A stretch of 64,000 nt of DNA from assembly GCF_000003605.2 (NCBI RefSeq), contig NW_003141314.1:256453-320452 (forward strand), given 5' to 3'. The notes under the pieces were generated by a model. That model was not told the origin of the DNA, did no database searches, and saw only the letters and a program-made list of their open reading frames with translations. The position numbers and the translations under genes are program-made. Numbering within the stretch: position 1 is the first letter of the stretch; each line of letters opens with the position of its first letter. Below are positions 33,701 through 44,759 of this stretch, in pieces. The stretch is from Saccoglossus kowalevskii (Eukaryota; Hemichordata; Enteropneusta; Harrimaniidae).

Positions 33701-35677
33701 CATCTCCATGTTCTAGTTTCTCAGCAAGGAGTGGTTCGTCCATCGCAACATGGTAGACAGTTGCAGTATGCAACTCAAATTTTGAGCTGGGCGGGTATTT
33801 GTGCTGTTTGCCATTAATCACATAACTACCGGACGCAGTGAGATGAACTGGATGGTACAATGTCTTTGGGGAACTGTCAGTGTAAGGCTTAGGCTCTTTC
33901 TCTAAAAAAGCCTGAGAAGCAAATGTTTTTGTATCAGAATCGTCATCTAATGGCAGTGTTTTGATATGTGCCTTATAACCTTGATGTTCCGGCCACTCAT
34001 GTTGCGGAGAAGTGTCATTGTTCCAAGTGTTTGATCTCAGATGTACGGTGTCTGCCTGTGGAGCTATGACAACCTTACTCTGAACTATTGCTGGCCATGT
34101 AGGTGACTTATGGCATTTGTGGACAGCCTTCATACTGGAATCACGCTGCGGTGGGATTGGTGGGGACACTTCTTTTTTTGGTGGCAATGGTGGTGGCCTC
34201 TCATTTGTATAACCTTGATTAACTGGGGATGAGTTCTGATCAGGATATTTGAAGATAGGTTCATCAGGTTTGGGATGTCTAATATCAGGTGATATCATAC
34301 ACGTCAGTTCTGTCCTTTTCAACTTAGGCTGGTTCTCACTTTCAACTCTGTCACCAGACTGTTCCCACATTACTTTTTGTGGGGACTGAACTCTCCCTTT
34401 AATATCAGATGGTCCTTTCACTCCCACATTAAGATCTTTGGATACTTCTGCCCTGTGATGTCTCTGCGCTTGCTTTCCCGAGTCCACAGACTGGGCATGC
34501 ACAAGCTGCACTGGAATAGCACGCGTTTCTATAACACTGGCAAATTTATGATTATTTCCAAGTTTCACTTTGTCCGGGATTCTACTATCAGAATCCCGCT
34601 TAACATCATTAAATTGTTTACCTGGCAAATGTTTACTATAGTAATACTCATCCCTTTGCACTTTCTCAAAATCCCTATTGCTTTCATGCACTTCTCTGCT
34701 CCCAGCATCCTTTGCTGGAAGTCGATATGAATTTGTTTTCCCACTCATATCATTGTACTCAATTGCCTTTTGTTTCACAAATCCAGGCTGCCTATAAGAG
34801 GAAGTAGACCCTCCTTTAAAGCTGTTCAAACTGGACATTGATCGGGATGTATTACTGCGCATCGAGGAACGAAATGAATCTCTCCCATTCCAGTGACCAG
34901 ATTGGGGTTGATCTTCCACCGTGTGAAATCCTCTTCTGTACTCTTCATGTTGCTTCTGTTTAATTTTAAATTCAGGGTCTTGTTGATGGCCCTCATGACT
35001 ATGGTGCCATGACTTTGGTCTGTAAGATGGTGACCTATGGATGAGAAGTAAAAATAGAGAATAACGATTCAACATATCAAAGATACACATTCTATATAAA
35101 GATTGTTCCTCCTTTGTTCAACATTTTTATTACCAGAAAAGATTCCTAGAATATCTGACTGAGAGAAATGACATTTTGACACTGAATACACTGCAACCAG
35201 TGTCTGAACTGAACAACAAAGGAACTGGTAGGTTAATAGGTTTTTTTTTATAGCATGTACATAGGAGAAGATGTTTGGAAAAGTTTCTGGTTTAACATAG
35301 GTTGACGCATTACACATAATTTTTTCCCTCCCACCAAAATGTTGTTACATCAATTTTGCTCAATTTTATGTAATTTTCTAATTTTTTTTTAAATTTTGAA
35401 ACTAATGGACAATTTGTCTATGGTTACAGGTCCTGATTGAAATTTTTTGGGGAAAAATTGTGGTTAGATCTGAGACAAATTCAAGTTGAGTTCTTACCGC
35501 TCTGTTTTCTTCAGCCTCATTTTGACGCCATATCCACTAGGCCTGCTACTAAAGTCTGATTGGTGATGGCTAGTTAACATACCACTGGATTCCTTCTCTT
35601 TCTCCTGTAACTGTTTAACTCTTTTGTAAAATTCAGATGATTTGGGACTTGTAATAGTATCAAAATCTGGTGGTCCC
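18484..35677 (-). CDS. SHROOM: Shroom family actin-binding protein, gene span (supported exons)
   Basis: Shroom proteins bind F-actin through ASD1 and Rho kinase through the C-terminal ASD2, recruiting ROCK to apical junctions to drive myosin II contraction and apical constriction. Eight exons on the minus strand (35498-35677, 30834-35034, 28719-28885, 21596-21979, 20240-21193, 19665-19794, 19212-19484, 18484-18762) join in phase without a stop. The C-terminal ~290 residues form a full ASD2 coiled coil with the family signature NLLLSLSGRLARAEN. The rest is low-complexity, Ser/Pro/Lys-rich, as usual for Shroom, with most of it in one huge exon. With the candidate first exon at 56328-56500 the protein would be 2,246 residues, within the family range. 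No PDZ domain was found, so this may be a PDZ-less form or the PDZ exons may lie upstream or unrecognised. Confidence 0.93.
19212..19484 (-). CDS. SHROOM: Shroom exon (ASD2 core with SGRLARAEN signature)
   Basis: A 273-nt phase 0-0 exon between TTCACAG and AAG|GTGAGA. It encodes EELLDSIKKKLDGLRAEKEE, then ELGEIV...CTPAEFGKFELFV, ELDSIINLLLSLSGRLARAE, and NVYNSLDED. The SLSGRLAR block is the most conserved part of ASD2 and identifies the family. Confidence 0.97.
19665..19794 (-). CDS. SHROOM: Shroom exon (start of ASD2)
   Basis: A 130-nt exon between GTGCAG and AAG|GTAGCT. It encodes EDLSLLLSYLKLSAPKAQLL, NQALLSEDNGEVPADSEELN, KKK. 'SAPKA.LLN' is a recognisable family motif at the ASD2 entry. 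There is no ATG, so simple ORF searches miss it. It completes an Arg codon with the previous exon and ends at phase 0. Confidence 0.92.
20240..21193 (-). CDS. SHROOM: Shroom exon (Ser/Pro-rich linker leading into ASD2)
   Basis: A 954-nt exon between TTTTTTTAG and CCAAG|GTAACT. The first two thirds are rich in S-P/T-P dipeptides (for example SPENTVSPGRRTSPG, KSVSPKSH, STSPKYPPTSPLGKKP), candidate proline-directed kinase sites. The last third changes to charged sequence: PEELKTEELATDIISKSNDK, then TTSDYMAGLFPKG and KRKRSV. The latter blocks ('TE.LA..I', 'T..D.M.GLFP', 'KRK') occur just ahead of ASD2 in SHROOM3 as recalled. Confidence 0.93.
21596..21979 (-). CDS. SHROOM: Shroom exon with EVH1-ligand motif
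   Basis: A 384-nt exon between TTTTACAG and CCT|GTAAGT. It encodes WDSVRDSERPQPEISPKHLW, a basic KSSKHRKKTKEK run, LPTPPSSPSEDELEIVNI, EFPPPPPLELLMNG and DNILDKVEKEM. EFPPPPPLE (about 21747-21774) fits the Ena/VASP EVH1 ligand consensus (acidic-FPPPP-x-acidic). A putative EVH1-binding site has been described for mouse Shroom. Confidence 0.92.
24965..25003. mobile_element. Micro-palindromic insertion, copy 1, flanked by TCTGAG direct repeats
   Basis: A 27-bp palindromic core at 24971-24997 starts CCACAGTCCC and ends GACTGTG, with a TCTATAGAGA centre. The hexamer TCTGAG stands directly on both sides (24965-24970 and 24998-25003), as a target-site duplication would. Same family as the copies at 27590 and 49336. 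Confidence 0.7.
26618..26639. repeat. (TA)n microsatellite
   Basis: About eleven TA dinucleotides inside a Shroom intron. Confidence 0.9.
27590..27623. mobile_element. Micro-palindromic insertion, copy 2 (shortened), flanked by AATAAA direct repeats
   Basis: A 22-bp core at 27596-27617 (CCACAGT, ATAGAGA, GACTGTG) is flanked on both sides by AATAAA (27590-27595 and 27618-27623). The core lacks part of the left arm compared with copy 1. Confidence 0.65.
28719..28885 (-). CDS. SHROOM: Shroom exon (acidic Ser/Asp segment)
   Basis: A 167-nt exon between TGCTACAG and CCAAA|GTAAGT, phase 0 in and two bases out. It encodes VHRAELVTLVQPMSSDSDSD, SGSHYEDEKLPEMRRISDGE, VFKFPPSAPEENTSP. The acidic Ser/Asp run looks like a casein-kinase-2 type region. 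There is no long ATG-initiated frame here; the exon is recognised from splice sites, phase and composition. Confidence 0.88.
28886..30833 (-). other. SHROOM: Shroom intron (1.9 kb)
   Basis: Intron between the giant exon and the acidic exon. It contains a C run at 29938-29950 and AT-rich sequence; short open frames at 29723-30125 on both strands have no support. Confidence 0.7.
30834..35034 (-). CDS. SHROOM: Shroom giant central exon
   Basis: About 4.2 kb of uninterrupted coding sequence, residues ~118-1518 of the model. The acceptor is ATCCATAG|G at 35035. Two donors are possible at the far end: CAG|GTGGTT (exon end 30834) and AAG|GTTAAT (exon end 30813); both keep phase 0 and differ by 7 residues (VVTTPNK). 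In order it holds: a His/Arg-rich start; NERPPPLPPKKEVSPPIPP at about 34145-34204 (SH3-type proline ligands, PPLPPK); a lysine/glutamate-rich stretch near 32400-32640; an array of ten SDP motifs at about 31688-32066; then RRKVKEALFLFYSQKTGKSE and a long Ser/Gln-rich tail. One very large central exon is usual for Shroom genes and should include the actin-binding ASD1, which I cannot delimit; the SDP array and following block are the best guess. No membrane segments or signal peptide. Confidence 0.93.
31688..32066 (-). repeat. SHROOM: SDP-motif array within Shroom
   Basis: Within about 126 residues the tripeptide SDP occurs ten times, mostly followed by basic residues (SDPRRR, SDPKRK, SDPKKH, SDPEK, SDPYK, SDPKKE, SDPKRR, SDPKM, SDPTS, SDPEER). 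Spacing is irregular: the first four lie 6-7 residues apart, later ones farther. This looks like decayed short-unit duplication kept for a charged function such as actin or phosphate-dependent binding. Confidence 0.8.
35498..35677 (-). CDS. SHROOM: Shroom 5'-most supported exon
   Basis: A 180-nt exon between TTATTTGCAG and GAGCG|GTAAGA. It encodes GPPDFDTITSPKSSEFYKRV, KQLQEKEKESSGMLTSHHQS, DFSSRPSGYGVKMRLKKTE. The in-phase acceptor needs an upstream exon ending with two codon bases. A short charged helix (KRVKQLQEKEKE) is the only structure visible. Confidence 0.85.
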
Positions 35678-38051
35678 CTGCAAATAATGGAGAAAGAAAA
35701 CAGACTTAAATGTGGCATAATTCCTGATTGATTTCTGACAATTGTCTGGTGTGTGGGTGGACCCTATTGGTGTAGTCAGCAAAGAATTATGTGAAGGTAC
35801 AGGCAGTAAAGAACTTAATGCAATTTAAGACTTGGTGATTGGTTCCAATAATATTCACAATAATGTATATGCTCTATTATTAGCGCATCCTCTTACAGGA
35901 GCGCAGGATACGGGATCATTAAAATACAACTATAGACACTATATATATAATGTACGCGTAACTAATAGAGTAAATACAGTATACATATCTGAGTTTATGC
36001 AAAACACTGAATCAAATATACCAATTTATTCTATTAGAAGCTCACCTCTAAGAGAAGCACATATCAACAAAAAATCACATTGGATGTAAACTCAATCATT
36101 AAAATATTACTTATTTGGACCATAGTAACATAGAAACTGTAATATACATAAATGAATGCTCTACTAATAGAACAAATACAATACTGCTATACATTAACAT
36201 GAATATTACTCATTTGGATAGCCTTTAAAATACACCTCCATAATTTGAATATATTTAATTAATCAAAACTGTTGATTAAGAACTGGAAGCACTGAAAAAT
36301 TAAATCCATTTGTCCAAAATCTATCAACAAATTACGGGTACCGGTAAATAATTTACAAAATGCCGGCATGCAAAATTACGGCATCAAAAAAGTTACCGGT
36401 AAAATCAGATTTATGTGTCACAAGACAAATATAACAATGAAGTCAGTGATAAAACATGAAGAATTGTGTATTGTATAACCTTTTACTTCTAATAGACAAT
36501 TATACTAACTACTGATAACGATTCACGATTACCTTTAATCAAAACAATTAAATCATCAGTTACGTATAAATGATAAAAATACCAGGTGGTAGCAAAGTGT
36601 CACAAAAAGGACAAGCCCATCGATAAATATATTGCAGCACTATGCGTTTCATTGATCTTCTGAAGAGAGATTGCCGACATTATTGCCACTACAGTGCAAC
36701 TCTACAGGTATACATGTATGAAGGTATGAGTGAGAGAATGTTATTTGATGCATACTTGCACAGTGTGAGGTACAAGACCAAAAAAGTGAATAAAATACAG
36801 AACCTGTCTGATTAACAAAGTCAATGATAATTTACTTATTTCGATGTCCATACACAGACTTTTTTTAGAGGAAGAGAAAGTTTGCTTCTCATAGCAACAA
36901 TGAATTTGCAGAGATAACATTTTAATACACACTGAAGACAGGAACAGCACATTGGCCGATGTCATTCTTTAAACTATGAATACATCTACAACAAGGCAGA
37001 AATTATATTTTCTATTTATTTATTAATGACGGGTAGCTGGTCATGTGATATCAAACCACAATGTTCCAGTATGCTAGCATGGGCACACTCCTAATCATTA
37101 ATTCCTCAAATTACTTTACTAACACTATTAATCCACCAGCACCTAACAGCAGGAATTAAAAAAAAAATGCAAGGTTGAAATACATTGTCTGATAACAGAA
37201 AAGTGATAAATTCCGCATTCCAGCATTTGACAATTTCCCTTTCATAATATTGCAACACAAAAGAATAGAACGGATGTTACACAAAATGATTGCGACACTT
37301 CACAAAAGAAAAAAAAAACATTCCAACTAGTGTGGATGATTTCAACCATAATGAAAATAACGGAACAGGCTTTTAAAACAAAAATATATTGAAGTTGATT
37401 CCTGCACACAAAAAAAGCCGCCAAGCCCAATTACTTAGTTATTGCCACAGACAAAATTAAAGTGGTTGATAACAGGTGGTCATTCTCATTTAATTTGATT
37501 TGGATTTGTTTTCTATCTATTTTAATTGAAAGAATGTATTATGTGATCATGACATTGAACCAGGTTTGTTCCACAAAAGATGAACACAACTTAGTTCATT
37601 ATAATATTATTGTTATTTTATCATTGTAACTAGGAAATTTACAGGTATTTCTATGTTTAGCATGCACTGATCTTTGGATTAATCTTCATTCGCACATATA
37701 TACAGTATATATATATATATAAACAACATCATCTTAATGTTGGTAATATAAAAATATCACAGTATTTGATTAATTTCCAAAATATACTCAATACTGTGAG
37801 TGATGCCTGTTTGTTTTTTTAGCAAATGCCAACAGAGCTAGTTTTGTTTTATGAATACTTAAATACAAAAACTATAACTGTGATTGAAAAAGAAATTAAT
37901 TTAACATAATGCATAATAGTATCAAATTACTCACATATATTATTGTTATTTTTTAACCTTAACCTGAATATTTACAAAATAAAATTTTACAAAAAATTAC
38001 ATCACAGAGTTAAATTTACACAAAAACATTTTTGCTCTTTTTTGCAAAAAT

Positions 38052-38619
38052 TTATATAATATAATAAATAAATAAATAAATAAATATATAGGATTTTGCC
38101 AATGATAGCAAACAGTAGTAGAATTTATAGCATTAGAAGTGTCAATATCAACTAAATCTTTTAATTAATTTGTTGACAATATTTGTTATATAATTAATAT
38201 GATACAGCCATAGCACAGACAATATTTGAATTTAGTGTAAACAAATAATTTTATGCATGTTGACATCAAATGTCACACACACGACGCGACGACTATGATG
38301 CTACAAAGCAGACATGCACAAATGAATTATTATATTATATAATATAATAAATAAATAAATAAATAAATAAATAAATATATAGGATTTTGCCAATGATAGC
38401 AAACAGTAGTAGAATTTATAGCATTAGAAGTGTCAATATCAACTAAATCTTTTAATTAATTTGTTGACAATATTTGTTATATAATTAATATGATACAGCC
38501 ATAGCACAGACAATATTTGAATTTAGTGTAAACAAATAATTTTATGCATGTTGACATCAAATGTCACACACACGACGCGACGACTATGATGCTACAAAGC
38601 AGACATGCACAAATGAATT
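38052..38619. repeat. 291-bp tandem duplication, two copies identical by eye
   Basis: The 238 bp at 38091-38328 and at 38382-38619 appear identical base for base, each preceded by a TAAA-type microsatellite of different length. Period is 291 bp. Identity in non-coding DNA points to a very recent duplication or to an assembly/haplotype artefact. Confidence 0.93.
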
Positions 38620-40033
38620 TTACCCGTGTTTTCTGTCGCTAATCAGCGGCAACAAAAGAATAAAAAAGCACAAAGGAGTCTAAATTAAATCGGGTAACGA
38701 GGGGAAACGGGTCACAGCTGGGGGAGATTTCATAACCCCCAAATTATGGTAACCGTGGTTCGAATACTGATTTTGAGGCAAAAAAACATGCAAAGAACAA
38801 CACATGTAGATTTTCATTTAAACATGAAATGCGGGGAGCGGGGAGCGGGAGGGGGGGGAGGTTGGAAACAAATTGGTGCAAATATTTCTTTTTTATTCCA
38901 ACAACATGAATGGGAGAGAAGTTGTGAATTAAATAGGTGTGGCTATTTTAATTATTTGGTAATGATCAAACAAATTCATCATTTCCTTTCACGTTGTTGA
39001 CAATTTATTCTTATAAATTTCATTACTAGTCAGTTAATATCGTTTTTAGTAGAATTGAACATCATCAATTATAAACATGATCCACTAAATATAGTAATAT
39101 TTTATTAACATGACTTTCAGTTCTATTATTATTAGTTTCAAATTAAATGAAGCGAATACAAGAACCCTTTGTCGCCTAGATGTGGCTTTTCTGTACCTAT
39201 TGTTCATATACCATTGAAATACCAATATTTTCCTAATTCTAGTCTTATGTTCAATATAAATATGATGCCAATAATAATGAAGCCATTTAATATTTGTTGT
39301 TTTTATCGCATATTTCTGATTCACAGATGTACAAACCATTTTTAAAAAAAAAAATCAAACCAATATCTGGATATGGGACAAAGCTTCAAAACACAAAATA
39401 TTGTTGGATAAATTTGGTTATAACTGGTATACAGAAGTTTTTTTGTTAAAAGGTGGCAGGTGGTAGAAATACTTGCCATGGCTGCCCCCCTACATATATT
39501 TTCACAGCGCGTAACACACGCCTCTCCATATGGAGTACCATTTTCTCCCCATTCACTATTTTTATTTGACCTTAGGCTAAAATAAAACATGATAATAATG
39601 CCGATAAATTTTAATCTGTGTGAAACAAATGGAGTATAGAAATACACATAAACCCAAAACAATGGTGTCTTGCAGAAACAAAGGGCATAGACAAGACATG
39701 TTATTATACATGAGTTATGGGTATGACTAGAAGCTGTAATCGTGGACATAAAATATACAACAGTATTACTAATACAATATTAAGAGGCATTACAGAGGCC
39801 TTTCTATAGTCAAAATAAGTAATACTGTAAAAAAAAACCCGGTGAATTCTACTGCTTTTGACAAGACACTCAGCGAAGGCATCAGACACATATTAGAAGC
39901 AATCTATATTGTAAGGATGTCCAGAAAAAAAATCACTGAATGTTGTAGATGTAAACATTTAACATTTCTCTGGTTTTTTTTATTATTTCTTTGGTTTTTT
40001 TATCGTGCGTGGCAATCCTCACAAAGGAAAGGA

Positions 40034-40083
40034 NNNNNNNNNNNNNNNNNNNNNNNNNNNNNNNNNNNNNNNNNNNNNNNNNN
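40034..40083. other. Assembly gap (50 N)
   Basis: A 50-base run of N, probably a scaffold join of arbitrary size. The open frame crossing it is not a gene. Confidence 0.99.
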
Positions 40084-42829
40084 AAACAGCCAAATTGTTA
40101 AATTTTCAGAGATGACATTTTATGGGATTACAGTATAATTTTTTTTTGGAGATGACAATGATAAAAAAAGATGAAATTGCGGTGTAATTGAGATAATCTA
40201 TTTTGAAGCATTTGATGGGAGTATCTGCTGACAGGGATGTTTATATTTTTACTTTCATACATTAGGTGTACATTACCACTAAAAACTAAATGAACCAATA
40301 CTGGTATCATTAACTGCTAATGCATGTGTAATTAACTCATTAAGTATATCTGGAAGTAACACTCAAAAAGAACCAATGAAAGTAACCAGAACCAATGGAA
40401 ACTCAAAAGTACAGCCAATATTACTATGGAGGCCAGATGTGTTTCCTGTAGGTGGAAAAAACATTTTATCACCTTCCTGTCTCTTAGATCATTTCTGACA
40501 AAAACATTTACACAACCGTGACTAAAAACTATCAGCCCCTCTCATTCAGCTTTTGGAACATTCTCATCGCTTTGCTTGGATGGAGATTGGGATATTTCAT
40601 TCTGTATAATCAGGGGTCTGTAGGCTCATATGATGTAGAAAATACAATTTTTGAAGACCATTTAGGTGGGATTGAAGGCAAGAAGTGGCAACCTAATCTT
40701 AGGACATGACATTTATGCTTGCATTGGGAAGCATTTATGTGATTATGACTAGGTAGCTGGTGATACAAAGCAACTGACATATTTACACTTAAACCATTGC
40801 CATGTCAAAACAGTTTTCCCGCTCAAACAACAACCTCATAATTCTGAAAATTTGTAAATTTTTTTATTTGCATATATGTAAATTTTGTAATGTCAAATGA
40901 ATTTAAAACAAAACATGAAAGAAATTGAAAAATGTGAAGGTGTTTGTGTGTAATCATTGCAAATACCCAAAGAAACAGACAAACAGACAGCCTACTTGTA
41001 ACACCTATCCAAATTTAGACTATATTTGATGATCTTCAAAGCTTTTCAATGCTTCTTAGGAGGAACATTAATTTGAACAACTCTTCCTTTTAGACTGATT
41101 CACAGTGCAGGTGTTTAGAGCTGTCATTCTACATCACTCACTGAACATATCCATTCTCTGCAAACTGAATTAACTTGACAGCGAGAAAAAAACTCAATTC
41201 TATGCAAATTCTGAACAAATATTATCGTTTCACATTCTCAATCGCAATAAGTGTCATCGAGGACATGACGTCAATTATATTGAAATTCCAATAAATTGTC
41301 ACCACTTTCCAGAAATTTGATCATTTCAGATTGTTCATGGTAAAAACATGTTTTTAAAGACACTGAGATTCCACCGAGGGGAAACAGTGAAATTGTCAGT
41401 CCTAGTGATTTGCAGTGTTCGTCACGCAAAACTAAAAGCAATTTGCAGTTTTAGAATATTCAACTATAACAATCTAGAAGTTTTTTTCAAACCTGTTGCT
41501 AAGACAAGAAATTGACAACTATTTCTAAATATTGTTAGTTTCCACAGGAAATCAGGTGAAAAACAGATTACAAAATATCAATCGTTTACGGATATTGTCA
41601 ATATGTTAACACATTAATTAAGCTTTGACATGTACGTCAATCAAAGACGCATATTGCAAGGGAATACCTGCCATCTCACCACCTTTACAAAAAAAAAAAT
41701 AATAATAAAAAACGCTATCTGTCTTTTGTTATTTTGATTACAACTGTTGACTTCTGGGTCAAATGCAAGAAACCTTTGAATTAGCTTGTCCGTGTATATT
41801 AAAGATAGGTATACAAGCATGCTCCAATGAACAAATTCAACCAGCCAGCCATTTTTAACAATGACCGGTCAAAGAATACATAAAAGATTCAAGGATACAA
41901 GTGGCTTGCTCTAGTAAATCAGTCATGCGCATAAATACAGCACTGACCTAAAACCCTAACAGAATTTTGGCATGTCAGTTAAAAATACTGGCAACATTAC
42001 GGCAGATGGCTATCAGATTTTACCTGCAATGTATTTGCCACTGACGCAGTGTTCTTTTTTTTTAATAACAATAAATTTTCAAAATAAATTCTGATGCATT
42101 AAAAAAATGGCAGTTCAATAGAACAGAGAACTGCTCAACAAATTCAACTGGTAAGCGTGTTTATGTTCATGGCAAAACAACAACATCAACGTACGTGCCG
42201 GTAATAAGATAAAATAGAACTGGTGAACAACTGACTGTATGAAAATTTCAAATACTATACTGGGCAGAAAATAATATTAAAATACCATTCGTAGAATTTT
42301 TTAAAACCCAACCGTCCGATTTACTAGAACGTACTGCACATTATGACTCATGATTCGATAGTGACAGTAAAAAGGTGGGGAAAGTCTTGATGACACACCT
42401 CACTACAGTCTAACTGTTAGTATCATTTCAACACATGCAATGAATCCAGAAAAAATATAAATCTACAGAGATAAATTAAATAATAAAAAAAATCTACAGG
42501 TATTTTTTTTACCTCGAATACTGTACCTTACCTTGTTTTGAATGACCAACGTCATTGTACCAATGACTGCCATTGAATCGTAGACGACAATAGCACATAC
42601 AACACGTAAGTATATTAGGGTGTCAGCGGTAACATGTTTTGATGGTTAATTTAACAAAAGGGTAATTTAAATAAAATCACTAACATACCATTATTAAGCA
42701 GCTTAAAATCCCTTTCTCGAAATGTTAACCCAGCATTAAACACGGTGAAAATGAGTTAAATTTGAAGCGAAACCAAAATCTGCTCATGTGTCCGTGGGCT
42801 CCATATTCATGCCATGTCTACTGTGTTGT

Positions 42830-42900
42830 GTACATACGTATATAGTCAAAATGGCGGCTACAATAAAAGCAGCCAATCGCAGGTGTGCTTACAAAAAGCA
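42830..42900. promoter_or_regulatory. Possible internal promoter (YY1 + CCAAT)
   Basis: AAAATGGCGGC (a full YY1-type site) lies 19 bp from AGCCAATCGC (CCAAT box) in a small island of higher GC inside the presumed Shroom intron. This pairing is typical of TATA-less promoters. No convincing first exon was found beside it: the plus-strand frame from this ATG (MAATIKAANRR...) has a possible CGCAG|GTGTGC donor but no known domain. Confidence 0.3.
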
Positions 42901-43925
42901 CTTAGAGCCCAGCATAAACAACCAATCATTTATTTTGATAGGGGTAAACACCGCGAGGGAGACATCAAAGAAAGCCACCCTCAAGGGAAGGATTCTAAAG
43001 AATTTTTTGAGTCATTTCGGTCTCTCTTATGTCGAACCGCAAAATATGTGGTTTTAAAAAAGGGGGGGAAACACGGTTGACAAGGTAACGAAGATGGAAT
43101 GCACCTAGTTACTCAGCCACTACTGGAGCAAGCAATATTTCATGGCCGAACAAAGAATGGCAAGGCTGTTTACTACCAACAAAATAAATAGAAAATATTA
43201 CTTAATTTTTTTGACGATGACATGATTTAGATTCTTAATATAAGGTGATTAATGAGTTTGCAGAAAGAAAAAAATTAATTGACAAAAGAAAACTTCATTG
43301 ACATTTTTCATGTTTTGTATGCTATTATATATACGGTATGTACAGTGTATAAAAGCTATAGCTAGAATGAGTAGACATTCTCTGCACTGGCTTGCTGCTT
43401 CAAAGTCAAGTTCAGGGAATTTCTTTTAGGACAAGCAATAAAATCCACTGTTCCATAAAATGTGTGTTTTAGAGCCACTGCGACAAATGCCTTTTCAGAA
43501 TAGTTGCTATCGGAAAGAATTTTCAAAAAAAATAATTTTATTTTATTTTGTCAAGCTAGAACAAGACATGAATAACTGGCAGACAATGCAAGCGCATACC
43601 TTCCCTTAAGCAAGGCCAGCACCTGGTATTTTTGAAGCTTGTAGACCCCAAGTGACCTTAATGCTTTTTGTGTGGAGAAACAATTAAATGATTGGACAAA
43701 TTTGCAGTCACATTGTTTAGACCTAAAAAATGTCAAGACTGCTGTGACAAGCAACTACTGCTGTCAGAGGATATGTCAGATATTGTATAAGTAGGAGCAG
43801 GAAAATATTATTTTACAAGTTCATCAGAATAAATGCCACAACAGAAACTAAACACCTGATTATAAATCAGTCAAGATCAGCATAAAGAAAAAACACTAAC
43901 ACAGTATTACGCAGAAAAATTAACT

Positions 43926-44102
43926 GAGGGGAAGCAAGGTCATTCCTCTGCACTAGGGGAAGCAAGGTCATTCCTCTGCACTAGGGGAAGCAAGGTCATT
44001 CCTCTGCACTAGGGGAAGCAAGGTCATCCCTCTGCACTAGGGGAAGCAAGGTCATCCCTCTGCACTAGGGGAAGCAAGGTCATCCCTCTGCACTAGGGGA
44101 AG
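43926..44102. repeat. 28-bp tandem satellite, about 6 copies
   Basis: Head-to-tail copies of a 28-bp unit (GGGGAAGCAAGGTCATTCCT plus CTGCACTA). The left copies have CATTCC and the right ones CATCCC, so the array grew in two blocks. Confidence 0.95.
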
Positions 44103-44646
44103 TGGAATATTTCCCTAAATAACAAACAAATCTTTTCACACTTGTTTTTGTAAGAATGTATTTGAAACAAGAAAATAGCCATTGACAAACAGCGACACAA
44201 GGCTGAAGTAGTTCAATGACGCACACACATCATTTTGACAACTTCCCTTTTTTGGAAACACAGTAATTAAGTTTTACTCCTATATCAACTTTTTTTTTTA
44301 CAAGAAAGTCTTTACAAAGTAGTCACCTTGTTGCGGTTGATGATTAAAAGAAATAATCACATCAATTGGATTCTCCATGGTTTTGCCCATTCATTTGCCT
44401 TACCTGTAAGTACACCATGACATGCATAAAGTTGAGTAAAAAATTTAGGCCCTATCCAAGAAAAAAAAAATCCAAAACACGGGACACCCAATCCTATTAT
44501 ATGTTGTCTGCTTTTATCAACTTCCAATGGAAAAACACAAACATGCTTTCAAAAGGAAATGTAGACAAAGTTGTGGGTTTTTCTGATTGGTCGCAATGAA
44601 AGCTAACAAGGCACTCAAAACGTTTAGAGTCTTGCAATGTACTGAC

Positions 44647-44759
44647 CTTAAACTACTATTGTGTAGTAACACAGGACAACTTTCGTCGCAGTGAGCCACC
44701 ATGTAAATGACGTTAGATTTCCCAAACTGAATATCCCCATGACAGAGAATATCCGCCAT
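44647..44759 (-). CDS. Candidate alternative first exon of Shroom (44.7 kb)
   Basis: From ATG 44759 (CAAATGGCGG, a YY1-like start like the DCTD one) the minus strand encodes 37 residues (MADILCHGDIQFGKSNVIYM, VAHCDESCPVLLHNSSL) and reaches AAG|GTCAGT with two bases left over. This is exactly the phase that the 35677 acceptor requires. No homologue is recognised and the Cys-rich composition is unlike the rest of Shroom. It could be chance. Confidence 0.27.

Noticed and set aside
38740-38765. tRNA B-box-like GGTTCGAATAC
   Set aside because: No matching A box, acceptor stem or cloverleaf around it.
39842-40138. 98-residue ORF crossing the 50-N gap
   Set aside because: Open only because of Ns; composition is low complexity.
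42788-43080. Overlapping 88-89 residue plus-strand ORFs near a YY1/CCAAT island
   Set aside because: Two frames overlap, neither has a domain; kept only as a possible promoter region.
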